From assembly GCA_023458355.1 (NCBI GenBank), contig JAEWZS010000006.1, positions 1-14,514 of the forward strand: DNA of 14,514 nt, in the 5' to 3' direction. This DNA is from Bacillota bacterium (GTDB taxonomy: Bacteria; Bacillota; Clostridia; Christensenellales; CAG-138). The position numbers were made by a program, and so were the translations under genes. Below the pieces are notes generated by a model. That model searched no databases. It worked only from the letters and a program-made list of their open reading frames with translations, and was not told the DNA's origin. Positions 7,017-14,391 of this stretch are shown here, piece by piece. The stretch's first letter is position 1; the number at the start of each line of letters is the position of its first letter.

Positions 7017-8424
7017 AACCGTAATAGGCCTTGAAATCCATGTAGAACTGAAGACGCAAACGAAGATTTTCTGTTCTTGCTCCACGGCGTTTGGCGCACC
7101 ACCCAATACACAAATTTGCCCCGTGTGCACGGGTATGCCGGGTGCACTTCCGGTGCTCAATAAGACCGCAGTAGAATATGCCGTGCGTGCGGGGATAGCT
7201 TTAAACTGTGCCATAGCCTCGTACTCCAAGCTCGACCGTAAAAACTATGTGTATCCGGACCTCCCAAAAGCGTACCAGATATCGCAGTATGATTTACCCA
7301 TCTGCACAGACGGCTCGATGACCATAGATACCGAAGCGGGCGAAAAGACGGTGCGCATAACGCGCATCCATTTAGAGGAGGACGCGGGCAAACTCGTACA
7401 TGACCAACAACATGGCACGCTGATTGACTGCAACCGCTGCAGTGTGCCACTCATTGAAATCGTAACGGAGCCCGATTTGAGAAGCCCTGTAGAAGCTGTA
7501 GCGTTTTTAGAAAAGCTCCGCTCCATACTTTTGTACACAGGCATTTCGGACTTAAAGATGAACGAGGGCTCTATGCGCTGCGACGTAAACCTTTCCGTTC
7601 GTCCGTTTGGCGAAAGTACATTCGGCGCACGTGCGGAGATTAAAAACCTCAACTCCTTCCAGTCTGTGCGCCGTGCGGCGGAGTATGAGGCAGCTCGCCA
7701 GATTGCAGCACTTGAGGCGGGGGAAGCGATTATACAACAAACACGCCGCTTCGACCAGACCACGGGAATGACGTATGCTATGCGCAGCAAGGAAAACGCG
7801 GATGATTACCGCTATTTTCCTGACCCCGATCTTTGCGCAATCGAGCTTAGCCGTGCGTATATAGAAGAGGTTGCGGCATCGCTCCCCGAGCTGCCTGAGG
7901 TGCGGAAACGCCGCTATATGGAGCGTTATCAAATAAGCTTACAGTTTGCCGCACAGCTTTGCCTTAAACGCGAGGATGCGGAGTATTTTGAGAGCGTCGC
8001 AGAAAAAACAGCGTACCCGAAAATAGCCGCGAGCCTTATTACAGGTGAACTGTTCCGCCTGCGCCTAGAGGAGGAAAGCATCGCGGCACACATTGAAGCA
8101 GATAAGCTCGCAGCGCTATGTGAGCGCATCGGAAACGGCGCCTTAAGCGCAAGTGCCGGCAAACGCATACTCAAGCACATGTGGGAATTTGGTGGTGATC
8201 CTGCAAGAATAGAGGAAGAACTGGGGCTTACGAAGCTTACAGACGAAAAAATACTCAAAGCGTATATAGAGGATGCTTTAAATTCCAGCCCCCAAGCCGT
8301 TGATGATTACCGCGCGGGCAAAAAGGAGGCGCTACAGGCCGTTATTGGCATCGTGATGAAGTCTACAAACGGGAGAGCCGATCCTATTAAGCTAAAGGAG
8401 TTGCTGATAAGACAGATAGGATAG
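7006..8424 (+). CDS. gatB: Asp-tRNA(Asn)/Glu-tRNA(Gln) amidotransferase subunit B
   Basis: GatB binds the mischarged tRNA, activates the Asp or Glu side chain with ATP and completes amidation with ammonia from GatA. The 472-residue protein starts with the catalytic cradle (IGLEIHVEL at 7). It has a zinc-binding set Cys23, Cys25, Cys38 and Cys41, the YPDLPKAYQISQYD segment at 83, IEIVTEPD near 150 and SKENADDYRYFPDPDL at 261. The C-terminal part (about 300-472) is the helical and YqeY-like tail that recognises the tRNA elbow; it contains DYRAGKKEALQ at 434 and the family's closing LKELL. TAGGAGG at 6994-7000 lies 5 bases before ATG 7006. The gene overlaps gatA by 11 bases, which indicates coupling. 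It is the last gene of the operon; a strong hairpin follows 11 bases after the stop. Confidence 0.98.
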   Translation: MKYETVIGLEIHVELKTQTKIFCSCSTAFGAPPNTQICPVCTGMPGALPVLNKTAVEYAVRAGIALNCAIASYSKLDRKNYVYPDLPKAYQISQYDLPICTDGSMTIDTEAGEKTVRITRIHLEEDAGKLVHDQQHGTLIDCNRCSVPLIEIVTEPDLRSPVEAVAFLEKLRSILLYTGISDLKMNEGSMRCDVNLSVRPFGESTFGARAEIKNLNSFQSVRRAAEYEAARQIAALEAGEAIIQQTRRFDQTTGMTYAMRSKENADDYRYFPDPDLCAIELSRAYIEEVAASLPELPEVRKRRYMERYQISLQFAAQLCLKREDAEYFESVAEKTAYPKIAASLITGELFRLRLEEESIAAHIEADKLAALCERIGNGALSASAGKRILKHMWEFGGDPARIEEELGLTKLTDEKILKAYIEDALNSSPQAVDDYRAGKKEALQAVIGIVMKSTNGRADPIKLKELLIRQIG

Positions 8425-8435
8425 TTATTTATATA

Positions 8436-8469
8436 AAAGGGCCTGTAAGCTGTTGCTTACAGGCCCTTT
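8436..8469. terminator. Bidirectional hairpin terminator between convergent operons
   Basis: A perfect 15-base-pair stem (8436-8450 with 8455-8469) closes a TGTT loop. On the plus strand it is followed only by a broken T/A run after gatB. On the minus strand the arm ends in CCCTTTT followed by an A/T-rich tail, giving the better U tract. It lies in the 57-base gap between the gatB stop and the stop of the DUF2087 gene, so it most likely ends both transcripts. Confidence 0.88.
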
Positions 8470-8481
8470 ACTGTATAATCT

Positions 8482-8763
8482 TTATGACTTCTCAGGTTCC
8501 TTCCAGTACTTGCTCCCATCGTTCAGCCTGTGTAGATACCCTGCCTCCACCAATGAGCGGCGCAGTATAAAGTAATCGTTAAAGGTATGCCACTGAGTTA
8601 AAATCGCATTTACCTCACGCTCTTTATAATCGGTATCCGGTGCAAACTTTTCCGCCAAGTATTTTAATACTGCGTCGCGCGGTGTCTGTTTGGACGGAAA
8701 CTGCTTCACGCGGCCTTCTTCGTCGAGGAAACGTTCAACCAACTTTACTTCTTCTTCATTCAT
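8482..8763 (-). CDS. DUF2087 domain protein
   Basis: This small protein of 93 residues consists almost wholly of a DUF2087 domain. Typical features are FLDEEGRVKQFPSK at 12, a helical LKYLAEKF, the core WHTFNDYFILRRSLVE and the closing GYLHRLNDGSKYW. The domain looks like a compact winged-helix-type fold. In other bacteria it is often joined to a helix-turn-helix regulator, but no separate DNA-binding domain is present here. The molecular function of the family is unknown. GAGAGG near 8770-8776 precedes ATG 8763. The gene starts 19 bases after the stop of the upstream c-di-GMP protein on the same strand, so the two are probably co-transcribed. The family assignment is from recalled motifs; a regulatory role is only an inference. 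Confidence 0.85.
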   Translation of the reverse strand: MNEEEVKLVERFLDEEGRVKQFPSKQTPRDAVLKYLAEKFAPDTDYKEREVNAILTQWHTFNDYFILRRSLVEAGYLHRLNDGSKYWKEPEKS

Positions 8764-8782
8764 ACATTACATCCTCTCTACT

Positions 8783-11263
8783 TTATGAGAGTTCCCTTTC
8801 CTGCATAAGCCGCACGAATACCTCTGCCACATAGGGGTCAAACTGCGTGCCGGCGTTTTCTGTTAGTATATCCATCGCCTCGGCCGTCGTGCGTGCAGGT
8901 CTACCTGCAGAATCGCGCGTAATGCGTTCATAGCTCTCCGCCACGGATATGATGCGCGCCATAAGAGGTATCTGCGTGGCTTTAAGCCCTTTAGGATAAC
9001 CGCATCCGTCGTAGCGCTCATGGTGCGCGAGCACGGCCTCCGCCAAGTTGAGTGTGCCGTCAAAGGAATTAAGAATCCGATATCCCATAATGGAATGCTT
9101 CTTGACTTCGTCGGCTTCAAAGTCAGAATAAACGTCGGTCTTGCGCAAGAGTTCTGCGTCGAGCACAACCTTACCTATATCGTGCATGGCCCCTGCGTCT
9201 TTTAGTTTTTTAATGTCTTCCTCGGGGAGGCCCATCACGCGGCCGATCATCGCGCAATAAGCGCTTGTACGTTCCGCATGCTCCTGTTCGCGCGGGGAGT
9301 TGCTATAAAGCGTCTGCACAAACGCGTCGAGCGTGTCCACCTGCAGACGGCTGCGGTTGGTGGACTTTTGCGTGTACATCTTCTGCTCTGCATTGTTGAG
9401 TATGTGCCAGATATCCTCATCGGTATTTGATTTTATACTAAAGCCGAGGGACATGCTGCATTGGAGCGCAGCGACGCGGCGCGATGCCATTTCCTCGTGG
9501 ATACGCTTGCACACGGACTCCGCCTGTGCTGCGTTAGTCTGCGGTAAAAGAAGAACAAACTCGTCACCGCCCCAACGCGCCGCAATATCGACCGGGCGGC
9601 AAACGTTTTGGAAGGCATGTGCGCTATGTATGATGGAAAGGTCACCGCTGGAATGTCCGAAAATATCGTTGGTGAGCTTGAGATCGTTTACATCGCCCAT
9701 GATAACGCACAACGGATGGTTTTCCGGTGTGTCAAAGCGTACAAGCTGCTCCTCGAAATAGCGGCGGTTATAAAGCCCCGTAAGCGAGTCGTGCATGCTC
9801 AAATATTCTATGCGCCCACGCTGTGCGCGCCTTTCGGTGACGTCGCGGAACACGATAACCGCACCCACTGTATCACCCGACTCGTCACGGATAGGAGCTG
9901 CGCTGCTTTCTAAAAAGTACAGGTCTCCCCCGTGCGAGGTCAATACAGCGTCGTTTTGTACAGTTTGTGCAGAATCGCTTTCAAGAACACGATCTATAAA
10001 ATCACTCGTCGAGGGCAGCGTGTCGTCGGTAAGCCTAAACACCTGCCCGTACGGTTTTCCCTTTGCCTGAATGAGTTCCCAACCGGTAAGCCTTTCCGCT
10101 ACGGTGTTGAGCATATCTATCTCGCCGTCTTTGTTAACAACCATAACACCGTCGCCGATAGATAGTATGGTCTCCAAATACTTATTACGCTCTAAAGTCA
10201 GACTTTGCTGCGCTTCACGTCTCGATAGCGCGTTCCACGCGGTATTCATCAAAAGCGTGGCTTCATATGCCGCATTGCCGAAATACGGTTCATCACGGTC
10301 GCTTAGGCCGACTACGGCTCGAACTTTGCCGTCGATACAGACGGGAACGCATAAAAAGCGGACAGGAACGGGTTTATATGGGCTTACCTTCCCCTTTTCC
10401 TCCAAATAAGCCTGATAATCGTTTTGGATTACCGGCCTTTGGGTGTTTACAGCTTCCATGAAAATATCGATAAGAAAATCCGGAACAGGCTTATCGAAGG
10501 ATTCCCTTCTAAATTCTTCGATGGGGGAAAATGTAAGCGCGCTTTCAGTAAAGCTACTGCTTTTTTCATCGTAAAAAGCGATACAGCCATACTTGCTGTC
10601 GGTCAGTTCGAGCGCTTGCAAAAGTATGTGGTTAATCTGCTCCTCTTTTGTGTTAAAGCTGCTGTTAGAAACGTCTACCAAAATCTCATTGCGCTTGAGT
10701 ATGCGCTGCTGGAGCTTCATATGATTATGTTCGAGCGTAATATCACGTATGTATACGCCGACGCCCACCTTGTCGTCGGCCATGTTTACGGGAAACGCGG
10801 TAATCCTGTAAACGCGCTTCAAATACTCCACATCGCCAAAGCGCATTTGCATATCCTCGAGCGCTTCAAGCTCAATCTGTGCTGCGATATCATTAAGTAT
10901 TGAGGGGAGCACCTCAGCGCCGGACTTTCCCTTAATCTCCTTCTCGCTCTTATCGGAGAATTTTTCGAAAGCACCGTTTGCAAATACAAAGCGCATGTTT
11001 TCATTTTTTAAGTAAGTAACGGTATCCTCGGCATCATAAAGCGCCTTTTGCTGTTCATATAACCGCTCAAGCTCCTTTTTGGAGGTGCCTAGACGGCGTG
11101 TACGGCGGGAAAGCAATATTAAAAGCACGATTAGGACGCCTATGATGATATGGATCGCCGTGATGGTACCATTTGCAACGACATCTTGAAGATTGGTGAG
11201 TGCGGCAAAAAAGCCGCCCGAAAAGATAGACGTAAACACAAGGGACAGGTAAGTACTCACCAT
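8783..11263 (-). CDS. Membrane-anchored PAS-GAF-PAS-GGDEF-HD-GYP cyclic di-GMP protein
   Basis: This 826-residue signalling protein appears able both to make and to degrade cyclic di-GMP. Hydrophobic stretches at about 4-23 and 34-52 anchor it, followed by RR-rich cytoplasmic residues. Sensor modules follow: a first PAS (about 75-180, ending VYIRDIT), a GAF (about 200-345) and a second PAS (about 362-475, with GDGVMVVNKDGEI and VFRDVTER). The GGDEF cyclase covers about 480-640: HDSLTGLYNR at 491, the metal-site GDVND at 523 and an intact GGDEF at 565. RPVD at 556-559 sits five residues before it, the position of the RxxD inhibitory I-site. The HD-GYP phosphodiesterase covers about 645-815, with His662, HDIGK at 694 and HHERYDGCGYPKG at 747. 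All catalytic signatures look intact, so neither domain is obviously degenerate. AGGAG at 11271-11275 is 7 bases before ATG 11263. The signal sensed cannot be told from sequence. Confidence 0.95.
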   Translation of the reverse strand: MVSTYLSLVFTSIFSGGFFAALTNLQDVVANGTITAIHIIIGVLIVLLILLSRRTRRLGTSKKELERLYEQQKALYDAEDTVTYLKNENMRFVFANGAFEKFSDKSEKEIKGKSGAEVLPSILNDIAAQIELEALEDMQMRFGDVEYLKRVYRITAFPVNMADDKVGVGVYIRDITLEHNHMKLQQRILKRNEILVDVSNSSFNTKEEQINHILLQALELTDSKYGCIAFYDEKSSSFTESALTFSPIEEFRRESFDKPVPDFLIDIFMEAVNTQRPVIQNDYQAYLEEKGKVSPYKPVPVRFLCVPVCIDGKVRAVVGLSDRDEPYFGNAAYEATLLMNTAWNALSRREAQQSLTLERNKYLETILSIGDGVMVVNKDGEIDMLNTVAERLTGWELIQAKGKPYGQVFRLTDDTLPSTSDFIDRVLESDSAQTVQNDAVLTSHGGDLYFLESSAAPIRDESGDTVGAVIVFRDVTERRAQRGRIEYLSMHDSLTGLYNRRYFEEQLVRFDTPENHPLCVIMGDVNDLKLTNDIFGHSSGDLSIIHSAHAFQNVCRPVDIAARWGGDEFVLLLPQTNAAQAESVCKRIHEEMASRRVAALQCSMSLGFSIKSNTDEDIWHILNNAEQKMYTQKSTNRSRLQVDTLDAFVQTLYSNSPREQEHAERTSAYCAMIGRVMGLPEEDIKKLKDAGAMHDIGKVVLDAELLRKTDVYSDFEADEVKKHSIMGYRILNSFDGTLNLAEAVLAHHERYDGCGYPKGLKATQIPLMARIISVAESYERITRDSAGRPARTTAEAMDILTENAGTQFDPYVAEVFVRLMQERELS

Positions 11264-11284
11264 TGCTGATCTCCTGCTAATAAG

Positions 11285-11330
11285 CCGGATACAGTACGCC
11301 CCGAAAAAAGCGGTGCAATACCCTATCCGG
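11285..11330 (-). other. Imperfect hairpin in the leader of the c-di-GMP gene
   Basis: CCGGATA (11330-11324 on the minus strand) can pair with TATCCGG (11291-11285). Beyond one mismatch, about five further pairs are possible, including G-U pairs. The loop region is rich in C and T. The structure ends about 10 bases before the AGGAG ribosome site, so it could influence translation. No c-di-GMP riboswitch (GEMM) consensus was recognised. Its function is unknown and it may be incidental. Confidence 0.4.
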
Positions 11331-11363
11331 ATGAATTGTCAATTATTGTCTAATTACTATTTA

Positions 11364-11392
11364 AGTATAATTCTTCCTATTTAATTACGCAA
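11364..11392 (-). promoter_or_regulatory. Candidate sigma-A promoter for the c-di-GMP gene
   Basis: On the minus strand TTGCGT (11392-11387) and TATACT (11369-11364) are separated by 17 bases. A second possibility nearby is TTGACA (11342-11337), but its 16-base spacer leads to a poor TATTGC. The region 11264-11414 is A/T-rich and contains no gene. The first candidate would give a leader of roughly 95 bases that includes the hairpin at 11285-11330. Confidence 0.4.
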
Positions 11393-11414
11393 TATAGAGT
11401 ATATAAATTTATAC

Positions 11415-12164
11415 TCATATGGGCAATGTGAGTATCAGTATGCCGCCTACCAGAAGGCTTAGTAGGTTTGCAACAAGCACATAGATCAACCGATGCCACC
11501 ATTTCTTCTCCTTGAGCGCGATAAGGAAAGCGGGGATCTCCACGAGGAACACAAATATCTCAAGGATGATAAGCCCCAAAATTGCATAGCCGCTTTCGAT
11601 TTCCGCTGCGGAAAGCACCGCGTTCAAACCCACCTGTGTAATAAGGTTGATCACGAAAAAGGCGATCCAGCTCCGTTTTTCGCGAAAGCCGAACAGGTAG
11701 AACAACAGCCCTTCCAAAACGAGCGTAAGAACGACGCGCATTGCAACAAGCAGCACGCTTCGAAGCGGCAGTGTGCCCTCTGTTAGCGTCATGGTATTGC
11801 AATCCAGTGTGAATACATTGTTATAGGTATCCGTTAGGTTGATAAGCGGTATGGTTTTTGATGTACCGCCCGCGGTAACGCGGATTGCCGTGGGCATAGT
11901 GCCTCTTGTACCGCCGGCGGGATAATCGGAATAGTGTAGCTTATAGTAGCTTTCCCATGCAACGGAACTGAATTGCATGGGTACGAACTCATCGTTTACC
12001 TCGCCCTCAAGCACAAGGTCATTTGGTGCATTTAAAGCCACGATAAGGATCGCAGGCGGTTCTGCGGAGTTGGCGGAAGCTGTTGAGGGCAGAAGTATTA
12101 CCGAAAAAAGAACCAGCACAGCCAGTACAAGAAAAACAATGCGATTTTTCCCGCTTTGCTTCAT
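11415..12164 (-). CDS. Uncharacterised exported protein with signal peptide and four membrane helices
   Basis: I do not recognise a named family. The 249-residue protein begins with a clear Sec signal peptide (basic MKQSGKNR, a hydrophobic core at about 9-25, and a probable cut after STASA at residue 31). A polar extracytoplasmic part of about 105 residues follows (32-135). Four hydrophobic segments come next, at about 136-158, 164-184, 192-216 and 223-247. Glu151 and Glu210 lie in or at the edge of helices, and NLITQVGLN (173-181) stands out as a likely family motif. The layout resembles hypothetical proteins I recall from Clostridia, with no known function. The start is placed at ATG 12164 because GGGAGG lies 7 bases upstream and the signal peptide begins properly there. 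An earlier in-frame ATG at 12227 overlaps the promoter and is unlikely. The gene appears to be its own transcription unit. Confidence 0.8.
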   Translation of the reverse strand: MKQSGKNRIVFLVLAVLVLFSVILLPSTASANSAEPPAILIVALNAPNDLVLEGEVNDEFVPMQFSSVAWESYYKLHYSDYPAGGTRGTMPTAIRVTAGGTSKTIPLINLTDTYNNVFTLDCNTMTLTEGTLPLRSVLLVAMRVVLTLVLEGLLFYLFGFREKRSWIAFFVINLITQVGLNAVLSAAEIESGYAILGLIILEIFVFLVEIPAFLIALKEKKWWHRLIYVLVANLLSLLVGGILILTLPI

Positions 12165-12198
12165 GGTATAGCCTCCCAAAACCGATAGTATTGCGGCT

Positions 12199-12227
12199 AT
12201 TTTATCATGGGGCATAAGAAAGGGCAA
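12199..12227 (-). promoter_or_regulatory. Extended -10 promoter for the exported membrane protein gene
   Basis: On the minus strand TTGCCC (12227-12222) and TAAAAT (12204-12199) are 17 bases apart, with TGA directly before the -10, which gives an extended -10 TGn motif. Transcription would begin near 12192, leaving a short leader of about 28 bases before ATG 12164. The promoter lies between this gene and the end of the radical SAM pair, which suggests separate control. Confidence 0.6.
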
Positions 12228-12262
12228 TGTTAAGGTATATATATCCTTTTATACTCTTAATA

Positions 12263-13096
12263 CTATTGCTTTGTTTTATTCGGCTCCGAAAGCGCAGCGA
12301 TAACCGTATCGTGAAGCGCAGTGTTCTGCTCTGTTGAAATACCGTCACAGCGGGCGAATTCCGTCATACAGCGCCAGTAGCGTTTGGGCATATGCCCCAT
12401 GCGTGTGCGAGGGTTGTGCCTGCCTTCCACCTCTATGGTGTCGTAAAACAGCCGCCAAAGCGCACGGAAGCGAAGCTCCTCCTGCCCGGGCTTTGGCATT
12501 ACATATTGCTCCACCGGTACAATGCCCATCGTACCGGGTTTATGGATGAGCGCCATCGAATGATTCTTGTCGTGGATGAGAAAATTCTCGCACCGGAACC
12601 TTGCGGAAAAATGCGGTGCAAGAAGCGGCAAAACGATGTTTTTCGGCTCAATTTGTGCAACGAGCGCGCCGTTTGCTTCGCTAAAACGCACAAATCCCTT
12701 AAGAAGATGCGCCTCATTGTTAAGGTGGCGCACCGCGTTTGTAAGCTCACTCACGGTTTGGTCCGCAAGCATGTTCACAATGCTTCCGCCTTTTAAAAAA
12801 CCTAAGCGCAAAAAATCCAAAATGAGTTGGCCTTTCTTGGGGTGGCAGGTCAAATAGCCATTGCGTACAAGTTGAAATGCCTCCGGACCAATCTTATGCG
12901 GTATGGCGCGAAGTACGCGCTTTGCCTTTTGCTCGTCTGTTTCCACCATGCGAACAGGCAGAAGGAGCGGCAAGCCATCCTCAAGAGAAACCACGTCGAG
13001 CGGAATCTCTTTATTCTCATAGCTTTCAAACACGCAGCAAAGGAGGCCTTCAAAGCTGCCGTCATAGCCGTAAACTATAGTTCTCCGCTCAGGCAT
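12263..13096 (-). CDS. TIGR03915/DUF4130-type partner of a radical SAM DNA repair protein
   Basis: This 277-residue protein matches what I know of the TIGR03915 family, whose C-terminal half is DUF4130. The family is annotated as a probable DNA metabolism protein and almost always sits beside a TIGR03916 radical SAM protein. Supporting features are the opening IVYGYDGSFEGLLCCVFESY, a central LGFLKGG region with RHLNNEAHLLKGFVRF (about 98-138), LLAPHFSARF at 159, and the ending LWRLFYDTIEVEGRHNP ... MPKRYW (about 213-241). In some proteobacteria this unit is fused to a uracil-DNA-glycosylase-like domain; no such domain is present here. GGGAGGAG sits 8 bases before ATG 13096. The start overlaps the end of the radical SAM gene by 22 bases, so the two are coupled. 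The reaction is unknown, and the DNA link rests on family association. Confidence 0.87.
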   Translation of the reverse strand: MPERRTIVYGYDGSFEGLLCCVFESYENKEIPLDVVSLEDGLPLLLPVRMVETDEQKAKRVLRAIPHKIGPEAFQLVRNGYLTCHPKKGQLILDFLRLGFLKGGSIVNMLADQTVSELTNAVRHLNNEAHLLKGFVRFSEANGALVAQIEPKNIVLPLLAPHFSARFRCENFLIHDKNHSMALIHKPGTMGIVPVEQYVMPKPGQEELRFRALWRLFYDTIEVEGRHNPRTRMGHMPKRYWRCMTEFARCDGISTEQNTALHDTVIAALSEPNKTKQ

Positions 13097-14391
13097 TTAT
13101 AGAGCTCCTCCCTTTTAAGGGATGGATGATCCAATAGCGAAAGTTGCTCCGGGCGCGTCAAAAGCGCTTCATCCGCGCGTCCTTTTGACTGCTCGGAAAT
13201 TAGTGCACTCAAAAGCGCGTCCTTCGCGGTATCAAATCCATTTGGAAGCTTGCCCGCGCAAGTGATAAAGTACTGCGCGCGCTTTAACACCACACCGAGC
13301 CGCTTTAAAGCTAAGAAGTCGAGTGTGGAAACTTTTCTTGCATGAAGGATACGCTGCGCGCTTTTCACACCGATGCCCGGCACGCGAAGAAGCGTCTCGT
13401 ACGGTGCCCTATTAACCTCCACGGGAAAACGCTCCGGGTGGTTAATGGCCCAATTGCATTTTGGGTCTAGATAGCGGTTGAAGCTTGAGTGCTCTTCATC
13501 GAGTATTTCCGAGGCTGTAAAGCCATAAAAACGCAAAAGCCAATCCGCCTGGTACAAGCGGTGCTCGCGCAAAAGCGGCGGCTTAACGTCTTGTGCTGGC
13601 AAAAGTGAGCTTTGAACAACCGGAATATAAGCAGAAAAAAACACGCGCTTGAGCCGGTAGGATTTATAAAGCCCTTCGGTGAGGTTTAGAATATGCAGAT
13701 CACTCTCAGCGGTTGCACCAACAATCATCTGTGTGCTCTGCCCTGCGGTCGCAAATTTCGGTGCATGCTTATAGCGCGTAATCTCTTTGGAGTTAGACTC
13801 TATGCCGGACTTTATAAAGCCCATGGGCTTTAGTATCGCCTGTTTGGATTTATCGGGAGCTAAAAGTTTAAGGCTCTCTTGCGAAGGAAGCTCGATGTTA
13901 ACGCTCAAACGGTCGGCAAGATAACCAAGCCTTGTTAAAAGCGTATTGTCTGCCCCCGGTATGGCCTTTGCGTGTATATAACCGTAAAACTTGTACTCCT
14001 CACGCAATATGCTTAGCGCTTCGCACATGCGCTCAACGGTATAGTTGGGGTTTTTCAGCACGCCGGAGCTTAAAAAAAGGCCTTCAATATAGTTGCGTCG
14101 ATAAAATGCTATAGTAAGCTCCGCAAGCTCCCGCGGTTCAAATGTGGCGCGAGGCGTATCGTTGCTGCGACGGTTGACACAGTATGTGCAGTCGTACGCG
14201 CAGGCGTTGGTCATAAGCACTTTTAAAAGGGAAATACATCGCCCGTCAGCGGAAAAGCTGTGGCAGCAGCCTGCAGCCATTGCACTTCCGATTCCGTCGC
14301 GCGGTGAGGTCCTGTCCGCCCCGCTTGAGGTGCAGGCGACGTCGTATTTTGCGGCATCGGTGAGAATTTTAAGCTTTTCATAAACATCCAT
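13075..14391 (-). CDS. Putative DNA modification/repair radical SAM protein (TIGR03916 type)
   Basis: This 438-residue protein carries a radical SAM core. Cys64, Cys68 and Cys71 in TNACAYDCTYC form the CxxxCxxC motif that binds the 4Fe-4S cluster and S-adenosylmethionine. Before it lie the family-typical AAKYDVACTSSG (about 13-24) and GCCHSFSADGRC (41-52) with further cysteines. A helix-hairpin-helix follows the barrel (about 328-366, LLRVPGIGVKSAQRILHAR), a common non-specific DNA-binding element. This supports the family label of putative DNA modification/repair, but no substrate is known. ATG 14391 is preferred over ATG 14406. GGAGG lies 5 bases before it, nothing resembling a ribosome site precedes 14406, and relatives, as I recall, begin close to the KL-ILTDAAKYD segment. 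The gene overlaps its TIGR03915 partner by 22 bases. What precedes it on the strand is outside the window or unclear. Confidence 0.9.
   Translation of the reverse strand: MDVYEKLKILTDAAKYDVACTSSGADRTSPRDGIGSAMAAGCCHSFSADGRCISLLKVLMTNACAYDCTYCVNRRSNDTPRATFEPRELAELTIAFYRRNYIEGLFLSSGVLKNPNYTVERMCEALSILREEYKFYGYIHAKAIPGADNTLLTRLGYLADRLSVNIELPSQESLKLLAPDKSKQAILKPMGFIKSGIESNSKEITRYKHAPKFATAGQSTQMIVGATAESDLHILNLTEGLYKSYRLKRVFFSAYIPVVQSSLLPAQDVKPPLLREHRLYQADWLLRFYGFTASEILDEEHSSFNRYLDPKCNWAINHPERFPVEVNRAPYETLLRVPGIGVKSAQRILHARKVSTLDFLALKRLGVVLKRAQYFITCAGKLPNGFDTAKDALLSALISEQSKGRADEALLTRPEQLSLLDHPSLKREELYKCLSGEL

Noticed and set aside
7245..7790. 181-residue minus-strand frame
   Set aside because: It is antisense to conserved gatB coding sequence and its Ser/Arg-rich composition is typical of a shadow frame.
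10424..10903. 159-residue plus-strand frame
   Set aside because: It is antisense to the GAF and PAS region of the c-di-GMP protein, with no promoter, ribosome site or domain.
11285..11330. c-di-GMP (GEMM) riboswitch upstream of the c-di-GMP gene
   Set aside because: The context was tempting, but the element is only about 46 bases and the conserved GEMM core and tetraloop-receptor sequences are absent.
11396..11415. Inverted repeat GAGTATA/TATACTC after the membrane protein gene as a terminator
   Set aside because: It is a weak A/T-only stem without a following T run. It might slow polymerase, but there is no basis for a terminator call.
12165..12227. Longer start (21 more residues) for the exported membrane protein
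   Set aside because: It overlaps the -10 and -35 elements and lacks a ribosome site. The shorter start has GGGAGG and begins a standard signal peptide.
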